Of a DNA stretch of 64,000 bases, positions 18,824 to 27,505 are shown piece by piece. Both the position numbers and the translations under genes were made by a program. Position 1 is the stretch's first letter; every line of letters begins with the position of its first letter. This DNA is from Aquimarina mytili (GTDB lineage: Bacteria > Bacteroidota > Bacteroidia > Flavobacteriales > Flavobacteriaceae), in assembly GCF_016735115.1 (NCBI RefSeq), contig NZ_JAERQJ010000003.1, positions 248,001 through 312,000 of the forward strand, written 5' to 3'. The notes below the pieces were generated by a model. That model did not search any database. It was not told the origin of the DNA and saw nothing but the letters and a program-made list of their open reading frames with translations.

Positions 18824-19825
18824 ATGTTTAAGAAGAAAGCTTTACGTATTAACACTTACTTAGGGTATGGCACTGCTACTCTATTTCGTGCCACCGGGAG
18901 AGCTCTTGAAGATGAAAATATTGATTTTAGCGCTAATCAAGGTGTTTTTAGAACCTTAAGAAATATCTACAGACAATTTGAAAGTGACGAAATTAGAAAC
19001 GCCCCGATTACACTTACACTTCCTGACGGTAAAATTGTAGAAACGGTTACTGATCATGAAGGATACTACCACCTGGAGCTGGATATTTCAATAGACACCA
19101 AACAGATTAACAAAGAAGGCTGGACTAACTACACAGCTTCCTATAAAAAAGATAGTATTAATAAAAAGATAAACAACAATAATTCTTTTTCAAGTCAAAT
19201 GCTTATCCCATCAAACGCAGCAGAATTTGGTATTATAAGCGACATAGACGACACTATTTTGCATACAGGAGTAGCTTCTTTTTTTAAGTGGAGGGTTATT
19301 GCTAATACTATTTTCAAAAACTTTGATAAACGCACCGCTATTGAGGGTACCGTAAAATTTTATAAAAAATTACATCTTGGAAAAAGCAACGCCCCTGTAA
19401 ATCCATTTTTTTACGTAAGTAACAGCCCGTGGAATTTGTATGATTATTTAAGTGCATTTTTTAGAAAAAATCATTTTCCTAAAGGGCCAATTTTACTTAG
19501 AGATTTTAGAACTCCTTTTGACAAAACTCCAAAACCAAAAATACCTCATAAACAATCGGAAATTTTGAATCTTTTGAAAATGTATCCCGATATGAACTTT
19601 ATTCTTATTGGTGATAGTGGAGAAAAAGATGCCGATATTTATACAAAAATTGCGAAAGAGCAGCCTGGTCGCATTTTAGCGATCTATTTAAGAAGTGTAA
19701 ATCATCGACGAAAAGAAAAACGAATCAAAAGATTAATAGCCTCTTATGATTCTTCACCAATTTTACTTGTTCAAACCTCGGATCAGGCTATAAAGCATGC
19801 AAGAAAAAATGGGTTTATACACTAG
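18824..19825 (+). CDS. App1-type phosphatidate phosphatase domain protein (DUF2183)
   Basis: The protein is 333 residues with the ATG at 18824, chosen because the earlier in-frame start lies in the hppA terminator. A beta-rich N-terminal half (residues about 40-115, PITLTLPDGKIVETVTDHEG) precedes the App1 catalytic domain. That domain has the HAD-like motif D140-I-D-D-T (GIISDIDDTILHTG), the FYVSNSPWNLYDYL segment and ILIGDSGEKDADIY. Characterised App1 is a yeast phosphatidate phosphatase; the bacterial substrate is unknown. The last 11 bases overlap the convergent repressor gene. Confidence 0.88.
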   Translation: MFKKKALRINTYLGYGTATLFRATGRALEDENIDFSANQGVFRTLRNIYRQFESDEIRNAPITLTLPDGKIVETVTDHEGYYHLELDISIDTKQINKEGWTNYTASYKKDSINKKINNNNSFSSQMLIPSNAAEFGIISDIDDTILHTGVASFFKWRVIANTIFKNFDKRTAIEGTVKFYKKLHLGKSNAPVNPFFYVSNSPWNLYDYLSAFFRKNHFPKGPILLRDFRTPFDKTPKPKIPHKQSEILNLLKMYPDMNFILIGDSGEKDADIYTKIAKEQPGRILAIYLRSVNHRRKEKRIKRLIASYDSSPILLVQTSDQAIKHARKNGFIH

Positions 19826-20588
19826 TTTTCAAATTTCTCACTTCAGAGGTTAAAGCTAACATTGCTTCTTGTAATTGTTTGATACTAGCTGTATCAGAAT
19901 TGGCGTCAATATTAAAGCTTAGTTTACTATTTACCTCCCAAAGCTCAACAATTTGATGCGTATTAATAGTGTATGGTAAATATTCTGAATTTAAAGAGAC
20001 CAGGGTAATTACAGAGGAGTCTTCATTTTTTCTAATTTTCTTTACAACAACACTATCTTCTAAAACAACAACACAAATTGCATTACTACTTATTTCAGAA
20101 AGGTTATTTACTGCTTTACCGATTACCCACTCTTTGGGTTCTAAAACCGGCAACATACTATCCCCTTCTACCTGAAACCCTCTATACGTAGCATTTCTAT
20201 ATTCTGGAAGCGGGATATCAAATGCAGGTAATTGTTGATACCAATCTAAATCCTGAACATTATGTGGGTATCCAGCAGCAGCTTTTACATTTACTAATAC
20301 TATATTCTCATTATTAAGAGAATCCACAGTGATCACTTTTGGTGCAACATTACCATTATGCAACTCTAGCCTTTTTTGATCGCTCTCTCCAAATAGCCAA
20401 AGAGGATTTATATTAAATTCTTGTAGTAATCGTGTAACAACTTTTCCTGAAATTTTTGTCTTACCTCGCTCAATATCTGCAGTAGAATTTTTAATCTGTA
20501 ATACCTGTGCAAAATCTGATTGGGTATAATGGTTCTCTTCGCGGATTTGTTTAAACCGCTTAATGGTTTGGTCAGCTGAATTATCCAT
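19815..20588 (-). CDS. XRE-HTH / S24 peptidase-like repressor (LexA/CI architecture)
   Basis: The protein has 257 residues. Residues about 8-65 are a helix-turn-helix (IREENHYTQSDFAQVLQIKN). Residues about 95-210 are an S24/LexA-type domain with an Ala-Gly pair at A105-G106 (VKAAAGYP) where this family self-cleaves, the nucleophile S144 in QVEGDSMLPVLEP, and the general-base lysine at K183 or K184 (VVVKKI). All parts needed for RecA-stimulated self-cleavage are present. The gene is divergent from the DUF559/radical SAM operon, and two perfect palindromes lie between them. It is therefore probably the autoregulated repressor of a DNA-damage regulon (inference). Confidence 0.9.
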   Translation of the reverse strand: MDNSADQTIKRFKQIREENHYTQSDFAQVLQIKNSTADIERGKTKISGKVVTRLLQEFNINPLWLFGESDQKRLELHNGNVAPKVITVDSLNNENIVLVNVKAAAGYPHNVQDLDWYQQLPAFDIPLPEYRNATYRGFQVEGDSMLPVLEPKEWVIGKAVNNLSEISSNAICVVVLEDSVVVKKIRKNEDSSVITLVSLNSEYLPYTINTHQIVELWEVNSKLSFNIDANSDTASIKQLQEAMLALTSEVRNLKTSV

Positions 20589-20661
20589 AGGATTCCAATT
20601 TAATTTTTAACCATAAAGTAAGTATTTAACTTCTAACTATTGTTTGGGATAATTACTTAAA

Positions 20662-20750
20662 CAAAGATACATTTTTTTGGAATATTTCCAATTTTAACAT
20701 AATTAAATTTTAATTTATATGGAATTTTTCCATAAATTTGGAAAAATTAC
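20662..20750. promoter_or_regulatory. Divergent promoter region with palindromic repressor operators
   Basis: Operator 1 is TTGGAATATTTCCAA (20677-20691) and operator 2 is TATGGAATTTTTCCATA (20718-20734). Both have the core GGAA-N3-TTCC. A decayed third copy, TTGGAAAAATTAC, lies at 20738-20750. Promoter -7 elements of type TAnnTTTG sit on both sides: TATCTTTG on minus (20669 to 20662) toward the repressor, and TAAATTTG on plus (20733-20740) toward the operon. The operators overlap or adjoin both, as expected for an autorepressor controlling both directions. The palindromes are seen directly; repressor binding is inferred. Confidence 0.75.
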
Positions 20751-20766
20751 TACTAAAATCAACCAT

Positions 20767-21150
20767 ATGTCTTCACAAATCGTTCCTTTATATCAAAAAG
20801 CACCTGAAGAAGTTATCCGTCATTCTTTAAATAATACCACCAAGACTATCGACATCCTAGAGTTAGAATTACAGAAAAAAGGATATTACTTCATTAAAAA
20901 CCAAAAGATTGGGCGTTATAATTTTGATTTCTATTGTTCTGAACTTAGAATCGCTATTGAAATCGACGGATATGCGCATGAGTTTTCAGAAATTCATAAT
21001 CAGGATGCTCCAAAAAAACTATTTATTTCTTCATTAGATATAACAGTATTACGTTTTACAGATTATCAGATTTTAATTGATATGGATGAGGTTTTTAGGA
21101 TACTAAAAGGTCAAATTGAATCCTCAATTACCCATCAATATGTCGTTTGA
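20767..21150 (+). CDS. DUF559 / Vsr-like endonuclease-domain protein
   Basis: The protein is 127 residues from ATG 20767. The earlier in-frame ATG at 20719 lies inside the operator and upstream of the predicted transcription start, so it is rejected. Residues about 35-120 have the PD-(D/E)xK-like DUF559 pattern: IGRYNFDFYCSELRIAIEID, then GYAHEF, and a late VLRFTDYQIL strand-helix. Related proteins include the very-short-patch repair fold. The stop overlaps the start of the radical SAM gene by 11 bp, which indicates translational coupling. A nuclease role in repair is inferred from family and context. Confidence 0.8.
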   Translation: MSSQIVPLYQKAPEEVIRHSLNNTTKTIDILELELQKKGYYFIKNQKIGRYNFDFYCSELRIAIEIDGYAHEFSEIHNQDAPKKLFISSLDITVLRFTDYQILIDMDEVFRILKGQIESSITHQYVV

Positions 21151-22402
21151 TAGAATTAAAGAAAAATTATCTATCCTGGCCGATGCCGCCAAATACGATG
21201 TTTCATGTGCCAGTAGCGGAAGCAAAAGAGCAAACCCAAACAAAGGACTAGGTAATACAACTACTATGGGTATATGCCATAGTTATACTGAAGATGGTCG
21301 TTGCGTTTCTTTACTTAAAATTTTACTTACAAATTATTGTATTTATGATTGTGCATACTGCGTGACCCGAAAAAGCAATGATATAAAACGTGCAGCCTTC
21401 AAAATTCAAGAAGTAGTAGATCTTACTATCAATTTTTATAGAAGAAATTACATCGAAGGGCTTTTCTTAAGCTCTGGTATTTTTAAAAATGCTGATTATA
21501 CGATGGAGCGTCTAATTTCTGTTGCTAAAAAACTACGTTTAGAAGAAAATTTTAATGGTTATATCCACCTCAAGTCAATACCAGGTGCCAGTGATGAATT
21601 AATGCGTAAGGCCGGATTATATGCGGATCGGTTGAGCGTAAATATTGAAATCCCAACAATTTCAGGACTCAAGTTACTTGCTCCCGATAAAAAACATGAA
21701 GATTTCATAAAGCCAATGAAAAAAGTAAGAAATGAAATCATTCAATACAAAAATGAAAGAAAAATTATTAAAAGTACTCCAAGATACGCACCCGCCGGGC
21801 AAAGTACACAAATGATCATAGGTGCTACTGGCGAAACCGATAGAGACATTATGTACTCTGCAGCATATTATTACAAAAAGTATAATATGAGAAGAGTATA
21901 TTATTCTGGTTATATTCCAGTTTTAGAAGACAATCGACTTCCTTCCCTTAAAACAGAAGTACCCATTCTTAGGGAAAATAGATTATACCAAACCGATTGG
22001 CTGCTCAGATTTTATGGCTTCTCGGTCGCAGAGTTGTTAAATGATTCTCATAAAAACTTAGATCTGGATATAGATCCAAAATTAAGCTGGGCATTACGAA
22101 ATCTACATCTCTTCCCTATTGATATTAACAAAGCCAATAAAAGAATGTTGGCTAGAATACCAGGAATAGGAATGCAATCTGTATCCAAAATTATACAAGC
22201 AAGAACCTATAGAAATTTAGATTGGACACACCTTAAAGCAATTGGTATAGCAATAAACAGGGCTCAATATTTTATCACTTGCAATTCAAAAGACTTTTAT
22301 AAGAAAGACCTAACACCTTTTAGCTTAAAAAACAAGATACTAAAGAGTTCTAACACCAAATACAAGAAATATTTTAATCAACAATTATCTCTTTTTTCTT
22401 AA
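21140..22402 (+). CDS. Putative DNA modification/repair radical SAM protein
   Basis: The protein is 420 residues from MSFDRIKEKLSILADAAKYD, the usual family start. The 4Fe-4S motif is CxxxCxxC at C67/C71/C74 (NYCIYDCAYCVTR), with more cysteines near the N-terminus (C23, C46, C55). The C-terminus carries a helix-hairpin-helix DNA-binding motif (RMLARIPGIGMQSVSKIIQA). This matches the family annotated as putative DNA modification/repair radical SAM, which is regularly paired with the DUF4130 protein found here 9 bp downstream. The reaction is not known. The repressor next door places it in a damage-inducible setting. Confidence 0.9.
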   Translation: MSFDRIKEKLSILADAAKYDVSCASSGSKRANPNKGLGNTTTMGICHSYTEDGRCVSLLKILLTNYCIYDCAYCVTRKSNDIKRAAFKIQEVVDLTINFYRRNYIEGLFLSSGIFKNADYTMERLISVAKKLRLEENFNGYIHLKSIPGASDELMRKAGLYADRLSVNIEIPTISGLKLLAPDKKHEDFIKPMKKVRNEIIQYKNERKIIKSTPRYAPAGQSTQMIIGATGETDRDIMYSAAYYYKKYNMRRVYYSGYIPVLEDNRLPSLKTEVPILRENRLYQTDWLLRFYGFSVAELLNDSHKNLDLDIDPKLSWALRNLHLFPIDINKANKRMLARIPGIGMQSVSKIIQARTYRNLDWTHLKAIGIAINRAQYFITCNSKDFYKKDLTPFSLKNKILKSSNTKYKKYFNQQLSLFS

Positions 22403-22411
22403 ATCACTGCA

Positions 22412-23188
22412 ATGAATCCACAAACGATATTACTATACGACGGAAGTTTTGATGGATTTTTATGCTGTATTTTTGAAGTGTATTCGAAAAAAATAACGGC
22501 ACCCATAATTAGAAAAGAAGATCAAACGCATAATCAATTATTCACCATTACCGAGCAAGTTCAGACTCTAGAAAATAATGCCCAAAGGGTCTGGAAAGCA
22601 TTTAAGAAAAAAACTACCAAAACAGAGCAAAACAATTTTTTCAAGGCTTTCTTAAGTGAAATTAAAGGCGTAGAAAATACACTACTTAATTATACACAAT
22701 ATATTTTCAAAAAAGCGAATGACAAACAACATATAGATTTTAGCAATAAAGACATTCTAAAAATTAACCAGGTCGCAAGAATGGTAGAACGAGAAAAACA
22801 TAGAATGGAAGCTTTTGTTCGATTTCAATTAACACAAGACGGCATCTATACATCTTCTGCAGCTCCAGATTTTAATGTACTTCCACTAATTATACATCAT
22901 TTTAAGGATCGATATGCCGATCAAAAATGGTTAATCTATGATATGAGAAGAAAATATGGCATTTACTATAATCTTAAAATTGTAGATGTTATAACCTTCG
23001 AAAATGTTTTTGAAATTAATAACCAAACAATTAAAAGAAAAAGCCTGGACGAAGAAATTGATTTCCAAAAATTATGGACTGCCTATTATAAAAATGTAAA
23101 TATCAAATCAAGAAAAAACAGCAAATTGCATCATCAACATATACCAAAACGCTACTGGAAATACTTAACAGAAAAGAACAATATATAG
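22412..23188 (+). CDS. DUF4130 / TIGR03915-family putative DNA repair protein
   Basis: The protein has 258 residues. It starts with the family hallmark ILLYDGSFDGFLCCIFEVY and ends with HHQHIPKRYWKYLTEK. The middle contains the conserved VARMVEREKHRMEAFVRFQL and WLIYDMRRKYGIYY segments. In many genomes this protein is fused or linked to a family 4 uracil-DNA glycosylase. No such domain is present here, and none is adjacent. It completes the three-gene operon DUF559-radical SAM-DUF4130. Its activity is unknown. Confidence 0.9.
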   Translation: MNPQTILLYDGSFDGFLCCIFEVYSKKITAPIIRKEDQTHNQLFTITEQVQTLENNAQRVWKAFKKKTTKTEQNNFFKAFLSEIKGVENTLLNYTQYIFKKANDKQHIDFSNKDILKINQVARMVEREKHRMEAFVRFQLTQDGIYTSSAAPDFNVLPLIIHHFKDRYADQKWLIYDMRRKYGIYYNLKIVDVITFENVFEINNQTIKRKSLDEEIDFQKLWTAYYKNVNIKSRKNSKLHHQHIPKRYWKYLTEKNNI

Positions 23189-23320
23189 CCTTACAGAATA
23201 CTTTATTTTATCGAAGTAGCACAATCATCGGTTAACATTCATAATACAAGTATATTACGATAATGTCAAAATTGTGTACTTTTTCCCCACCTTAAATTTC
23301 GAATAAAGGAAATAAAATAT

Positions 23321-23328
23321 TATGTTTG
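23321..23328 (+). promoter_or_regulatory. Putative -7 element of the small lipoprotein gene
   Basis: TATGTTTG matches TAnnTTTG, 35 bp before the ATG at 23363. No certain -33 element was seen. Confidence 0.45.
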
Positions 23329-23362
23329 ACGTTAAGTAACCAAATAACTATATCTATTTATT

Positions 23363-23791
23363 ATGAAAAAAATTTTTTTAGGAGCTCTAGCTCTAATGTT
23401 TTTATCAGTTGTTTCTTGTAAGCAAGCAGCAGACAAAGCAGAAGAAGCTGCTGACAAAGCAGAAGAAGTAGTTGAAAAGGCTGAAGAAAAAGTGGAAGAA
23501 GTTGCAGAAAAAGTGGAAAGCGCTGTTGAAGGTGTACCTAGCTTTAGCGACCCTGCTGTACAAGAGTACGTGAACGCTTATGAAGAATATATGGCTGAGT
23601 ACACAAAAATAGTAGAGAGCAAAGACATGACTGCTTTTGCTGGATTGAGTACAAAAGGACAAGAACTTGCACAAAAAGCTCAAGACATTTCTGGGAAATT
23701 ATCTGGTGAAGATGCTCAAAAATGGACTGACTATATGACTGCAAGCTCTAAGAAAATGCAGGAACTTGCTGCTAAAATGACTCAGCAGTAA
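23363..23791 (+). CDS. Small lipoprotein with Ala/Glu/Lys heptad-like repeats
   Basis: A 142-residue protein with a lipobox (LSVVSC, Cys 19). It is followed by repeats of the form (A/V)(D/E)KAEE (residues about 24-55) predicted to form one charged helix. A helical C-terminal region follows (YEEYMAEYTKIVESKDMTAF, ending AAKMTQQ). The composition resembles Lpp- or YtxH-like envelope lipoproteins, but no specific family is assigned. It has its own promoter element upstream and a strong terminator downstream, so it is monocistronic and possibly highly expressed. Confidence 0.82.
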   Translation: MKKIFLGALALMFLSVVSCKQAADKAEEAADKAEEVVEKAEEKVEEVAEKVESAVEGVPSFSDPAVQEYVNAYEEYMAEYTKIVESKDMTAFAGLSTKGQELAQKAQDISGKLSGEDAQKWTDYMTASSKKMQELAAKMTQQ

Positions 23792-23807
23792 TATTATAGT
23801 AAAAAAA

Positions 23808-23852
23808 TAGGTCTTTTGACCTAGAAAACCATCCCACTTGGGATGGTTTTTT
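23808..23852 (+). terminator. Double hairpin terminator after the small lipoprotein gene
   Basis: The first hairpin is TAGGTC/GACCTA with a TTTT loop (23808-23823). The second is AAAACCATCCC/GGGATGGTTTT (23825-23850), followed by T. The second is a classic rho-independent terminator. The A-run before it means it could also serve the convergent nitroreductase gene. Confidence 0.85.
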
Positions 23853-23857
23853 CTATT

Positions 23858-24433
23858 CTAATCTAACCATTTAATCTTATCCTCAATCAAATCGCGTTTA
23901 GATGTCAAATCTTCTTCTTGATTATAATTTCCAAGATAAAAGAATCCCAAACAGCGTTCTCCCTCTTCAAAATCAAAGAAATCCCCCATATAATTAATCA
24001 ATTTAGGACTACTCCAATAACACCCTATATCATTAGCAGAACATGTTAACCACATATTTTGTACAGCCATAGCTGTAGAGGCAATTTCTTCCCACTCCGG
24101 AATCCTTTTTTTCTCATCCCTTTTCATACATATTACTATAATTGCACTAGCCATAGTACAATTATTACGAATCTTTTTATGCTTAAATGGAGAAAAATCT
24201 TGATCCGAAGTAATATCAGTATACGTATCAGATAAAAATGTTCCTAAACGATCTTTTGAAGATCCTTGCACCACTTTAAAACGCCATGGCTGGGTTAATC
24301 TATGCGTTGGTGCCCAATTTGCATTTTCTAACAGGATTTTAATAAATGCTTTAGAAACTGGTTTATCATTATACTGTGGTGGAAAAATAGACCTTCTATT
24401 GCGAATTATTTCATTTATACTGTCTTTACCCAT
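23858..24433 (-). CDS. Nitroreductase family protein
   Basis: The protein is 191 residues from ATG 24433 (MGKDSINEIIRNRRSIFPPQ). A 29-residue upstream extension to 24520 is rejected because it crosses the promoter area and does not fit the family start. FMN-binding signatures are RNRRS, NANWAPTHRLTQPWRF and the C-terminal FDFEEGERCLGFFYLGN. It resembles the small YdjA-type nitroreductases. It probably reduces a nitro or quinone substrate with NAD(P)H; the substrate is unknown. It is divergent from the methyltransferase gene. Confidence 0.9.
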   Translation of the reverse strand: MGKDSINEIIRNRRSIFPPQYNDKPVSKAFIKILLENANWAPTHRLTQPWRFKVVQGSSKDRLGTFLSDTYTDITSDQDFSPFKHKKIRNNCTMASAIIVICMKRDEKKRIPEWEEIASTAMAVQNMWLTCSANDIGCYWSSPKLINYMGDFFDFEEGERCLGFFYLGNYNQEEDLTSKRDLIEDKIKWLD

Positions 24434-24508
24434 ATAATTTCTTTTTTTTGTAAAGTTATTATTATTCTTAGGACTTAAATATCCTATACTATTAATTAAT
24501 ATAATATT

Positions 24509-25219
24509 GTGAATCCCCAAATTCGACTTCGTACACCAGAACAGCTAGATAATCTATCACTAAACGGAAATACTCTAAAAAAAACACTCAATAGTTTAAA
24601 GCTTATCAATATTTTCTTAGGAAATCATAGACAGCTAAGTAAAGCTGTATTAAGCTACTGTAAATCAAATCATGACAGAAGAGAATTTAGGATTGTTGAT
24701 CTAGGTTGTGGTGGTGGTGATACTCTAAGATATATTTCAAAACGACTAAAATATCATAACATCAAAGCGACTTTTATCGGTATTGATGGTAATCCTTCGA
24801 GTATAATCTATGCAAAAGAAAGAACTATAGATACAAGAAATATTAATTTTATAACAGCCAATATTATTGATAAAGATTTCAAGACACCCGATTGTGACAT
24901 CTTAATTAGCAGTCATTTTATATATCATTTTGAAGATAGTGAGCTTACTGATTTTTTAAAAAAAATACACTCCCAAAAAATTGAATACGTTATTTTTAGT
25001 GAACTTTATAGAAATAAGACCGCTTACAATTTATTTAAGCTTGTAAGTTTTGTACTTCCTATTTCCGATATTGCAAAAAAAGATGGTATGTTAGCCATAC
25101 AAAGAGCTTTTTCTATTAAAGAACTTACTAATATCATCCAGAATAGTACTATTGAAAAATATAAAATCTCTAAAAAACCATTTTTTCGCACGATCACAGA
25201 AATAGACCCTTCAGCATGA
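24509..25219 (+). CDS. Class I SAM-dependent methyltransferase
   Basis: The protein is 236 residues with a GTG start. SAM-binding motif I is RIVDLGCGGGDTLRYI (about residues 61-76), followed by FIGIDGNPSSIIYAKERT (motif II) and DILISSHFIYHF. In related flavobacterial loci such enzymes accompany type III polyketide or flexirubin-type pathways, but no synthase is nearby here, so the substrate is open. Its stop overlaps the next ATG (ATGA), so the two genes are translationally coupled. Confidence 0.85.
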   Translation: MNPQIRLRTPEQLDNLSLNGNTLKKTLNSLKLINIFLGNHRQLSKAVLSYCKSNHDRREFRIVDLGCGGGDTLRYISKRLKYHNIKATFIGIDGNPSSIIYAKERTIDTRNINFITANIIDKDFKTPDCDILISSHFIYHFEDSELTDFLKKIHSQKIEYVIFSELYRNKTAYNLFKLVSFVLPISDIAKKDGMLAIQRAFSIKELTNIIQNSTIEKYKISKKPFFRTITEIDPSA

Positions 25220-25662
25220 AAAACTTTGTAAATGATAGCTTAAAAAAATTAAGAAACACCCCAAAATCTCTGGTGCTAACGTACATAATTATTTATTTTT
25301 TGTGGGGGTTAGGAATGAATCGTTTTGGAGCCGAAATGGAAATCGCAAGATTTACTTTTTGGTGGCAAGTAATTACATGCTACATTTTTTACATGGTTCC
25401 TATTTCAATCTTACTTAAAGAATATCATTTCTTTGATCAATATGCATATGGATTAGTAGCTATGGGGATATTAGAATTCCTGGGGTACTGGTTTCAGACC
25501 TCTTATGCTTATCCCAACAACATGCTAGATCATCTATTTAACCCTCAGAATTTTAGCTTAGGCATGGCTTTATTTTTTGCTTTATATTTTCCTGCTGGCA
25601 ACTGGCTTGTTACCAAAATGCATCACCTCATTTTTCAGAAAAAAGAAGTCAAAAAACCATAG
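25216..25662 (+). CDS. Small integral membrane protein coupled to the methyltransferase
   Basis: A 148-residue protein with about four hydrophobic helices (LVLTYIIIYFLWGLGMN, FWWQVITCYIFYMVPISIL, YGLVAMGILEFLGYWF, LGMALFFALYFPAGNWLV) and a basic C-terminus. I do not recognise the family. It overlaps the methyltransferase gene by 4 bp, so the pair probably acts together, perhaps on a lipid-like substrate (inference). It ends 18 bp before the convergent pentapeptide gene. Confidence 0.75.
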   Translation: MKNFVNDSLKKLRNTPKSLVLTYIIIYFLWGLGMNRFGAEMEIARFTFWWQVITCYIFYMVPISILLKEYHFFDQYAYGLVAMGILEFLGYWFQTSYAYPNNMLDHLFNPQNFSLGMALFFALYFPAGNWLVTKMHHLIFQKKEVKKP

Positions 25663-25679
25663 AATACATCGCAGAGCAT

Positions 25680-26798
25680 TTATTTTTTCGGGACCAGGAT
25701 AAATTGCTTCTTGCCTTGTTTTTTAACCCTGTACCGATCTTCTATATCACTTGCTCCTTCAAGGTCTGATATATAATCCATCCAATCCTGTCGGTCCACA
25801 ATGACATTATCCAAAATAGCATCTGTTAGGTTCGCATTTTCTAATTTTGTACCCCATAATGTAGCTTCTGAAAGATCTGCCCCACTAAGATCTGCCCCAA
25901 ATAAATTTGCATTAGTTAAATCTGCCGTTAGTAATTCGGCTTTTTGGAGATTTGCATTATGCAATCTAGCTCTTTTAAGATTAGCATCTGATAAATTTAT
26001 TTTGCTCATCTGCGCTTCTTTCAACTCGGCTCTTTCGAGATTAGCAGCAGGTATCTGTGCTTCTGTAAGATCAGAATAATCTAATCGGGCATATTTTAAA
26101 TTTGCCCCTCGGCCTAGATTTACCTTTCTGAGATTGGTATAATTAAAATCAGCAGAATTAAGAATATCTTGGGAGGACTCTGATCCTAAATCACTCTTGA
26201 GTAGTGTAAATAAAAGTTGTCCACGTTCTGGACTAATTGGCTTATCGATTAATACTCCATTTTCTATATAACGATAAGGTTTCATTGCCATACAAAGACT
26301 TATAATCCTGGCTTCTAAAGTTTTACTTATATTACGTCCACTATTTACACCTTTATATTTAAGCTCTTCATTTAAATCGGTTAGAACATCTCCCATTACA
26401 AAAACCAATGATGATCTTCGATCTGCCTCAACAAGATTATTCTGACTTGTGATCAACTTATTCTGGTTCATTAATAATTTCGTCTGAAAAATTAAAACAG
26501 CGGCAGGTATTACTGCTACCATAAAAGCAAATAACCCTATTCGAGTTATTCTCCAGATAACACTAGACGACACATCAGAAACTGTATCTACAGAGACCGT
26601 TTTATATTCTTTATACTCATTAATGGCATCACTGATACTTTTCTTAAGTCGGTTTCCAAAAATTGGAACACTCGATTTTTTTAAGAGCCACCATCTAAAT
26701 TTTCTTTTCTTCTGCTTACCCTTGTTAATCTTATCGAGTTTATTTTGTAGTAACGTATTTTCTTTCTTTAACCGTTCAATATAATCTTGTTCATTCAC
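25680..26798 (-). CDS. Membrane-anchored pentapeptide-repeat protein
   Basis: The protein has 372 residues. The N-terminal coiled coil (DYIERLKKENTLLQNKLDKI) is followed by a basic stretch, a membrane helix at about 88-110 (IGLFAFMVAVIPAAVLIF) and a helical linker. Residues about 210-345 then consist of A(D/N)LxxA-type pentapeptides (AELKEAQMSKINLSDANLKR, LFGADLSGADLSEATLWGTK), predicted to fold as a right-handed beta-helix. The function is not deducible; such proteins are often scaffolds. The gene appears to stand alone. Confidence 0.85.
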   Translation of the reverse strand: MNEQDYIERLKKENTLLQNKLDKINKGKQKKRKFRWWLLKKSSVPIFGNRLKKSISDAINEYKEYKTVSVDTVSDVSSSVIWRITRIGLFAFMVAVIPAAVLIFQTKLLMNQNKLITSQNNLVEADRRSSLVFVMGDVLTDLNEELKYKGVNSGRNISKTLEARIISLCMAMKPYRYIENGVLIDKPISPERGQLLFTLLKSDLGSESSQDILNSADFNYTNLRKVNLGRGANLKYARLDYSDLTEAQIPAANLERAELKEAQMSKINLSDANLKRARLHNANLQKAELLTADLTNANLFGADLSGADLSEATLWGTKLENANLTDAILDNVIVDRQDWMDYISDLEGASDIEDRYRVKKQGKKQFILVPKK

Positions 26799-26851
26799 TG
26801 TGCTATAGATTTGGATATTTAAACGCTTAAGATATAAAAGTTATTATTACA

Positions 26852-26890
26852 TAAAAAGAAAGCTTTCTTAATTCACTAAGAAAGCTTTCT
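26852..26890 (-). terminator. Terminator after the 73-residue protein gene
   Basis: The 14-bp inverted repeat AGAAAGCTTTCTTA (26857-26870) and TAAGAAAGCTTTCT (26877-26890) has a 6-nt loop. On the minus strand it is followed by a T-run. It lies between the 73-residue gene (ending at 26925) and the pentapeptide gene. Confidence 0.75.
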
Positions 26891-26924
26891 CAAATCAACA
26901 TAAAAACAACCAACCAATGGTTTC

Positions 26925-27146
26925 TTATTTCAAGTAATTTGAAATATCATCAGCTATATCTTTCACTAAAGAAAATTCTTCATCATCATCGATCAAGTTA
27001 ATGGTCTTAATGAGCACCATTATATATTTTGAAACATAGTCTCTTTTATAATCATCATGCACATACTCTTTTCCTTCAACTACGATAAACGTGATCAAAT
27101 TTCGAATAATTAACCTTATATCAGAGATACTTAAATTATCACTCAC
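26925..27146 (-). CDS. Hypothetical 73-residue acidic helical protein
   Basis: The protein is small, acidic and largely helical (RLIIRNLITFIVVEGKEYVH, LIDDDEEFSLVKDIADDISN), without a signal peptide or membrane helix. No family is recognised. The good downstream terminator supports it as an expressed gene. Confidence 0.6.
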   Translation of the reverse strand: MSDNLSISDIRLIIRNLITFIVVEGKEYVHDDYKRDYVSKYIMVLIKTINLIDDDEEFSLVKDIADDISNYLK

Positions 27147-27505
27147 CTTATACTGTTTTAATCTTCTTGTTGAAAATATATTCTAAAAGTATAGTTCTGA
27201 TTTCTGAAATATGAAATTCACTCATAATCAAAAGACTGATCATCGATTAAAAGCATTTTTTATCGTTTTGAAGAATTTTAAAGTAAACTTTCTAAGAGCA
27301 AGTTCACGAGATGTCAATTAAAAATAATTTTGATTTTGAGGCAAGGTCCAAAGCATTTCAGTATCGAGTATCGAGTAAATCATAGTCTTTTTATTACCTT
27401 AGTCAGCAATATATTGATTATAATCATTGCCATACATAGTGTAAAATTATATTTATTTCATGGTCTTCAACACATCCTTTAAAATTTTATACTGGATTAC
27501 AAAAA
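27147..27505. other. Non-coding gap before the molybdate operon
   Basis: About 360 bp of AT-rich sequence without a supportable gene. A short tandem repeat, GTATCGA occurring twice (near 27362-27378), is the only structure noted. The promoter of modA presumably lies near its right end. I saw no recognisable molybdenum-cofactor riboswitch. Confidence 0.4.

Noticed and set aside
23405..23744. Phe/Cys-rich frames opposite the small lipoprotein gene
   Set aside because: They are the antisense image of the Ala/Glu/Lys repeat; composition such as FCNFFHFFFSLFNYFF is not credible as a protein.
24434..24520. 29-residue N-terminal extension of the nitroreductase
   Set aside because: It crosses the divergent promoter area and overlaps the methyltransferase start; the family start fits ATG 24433.
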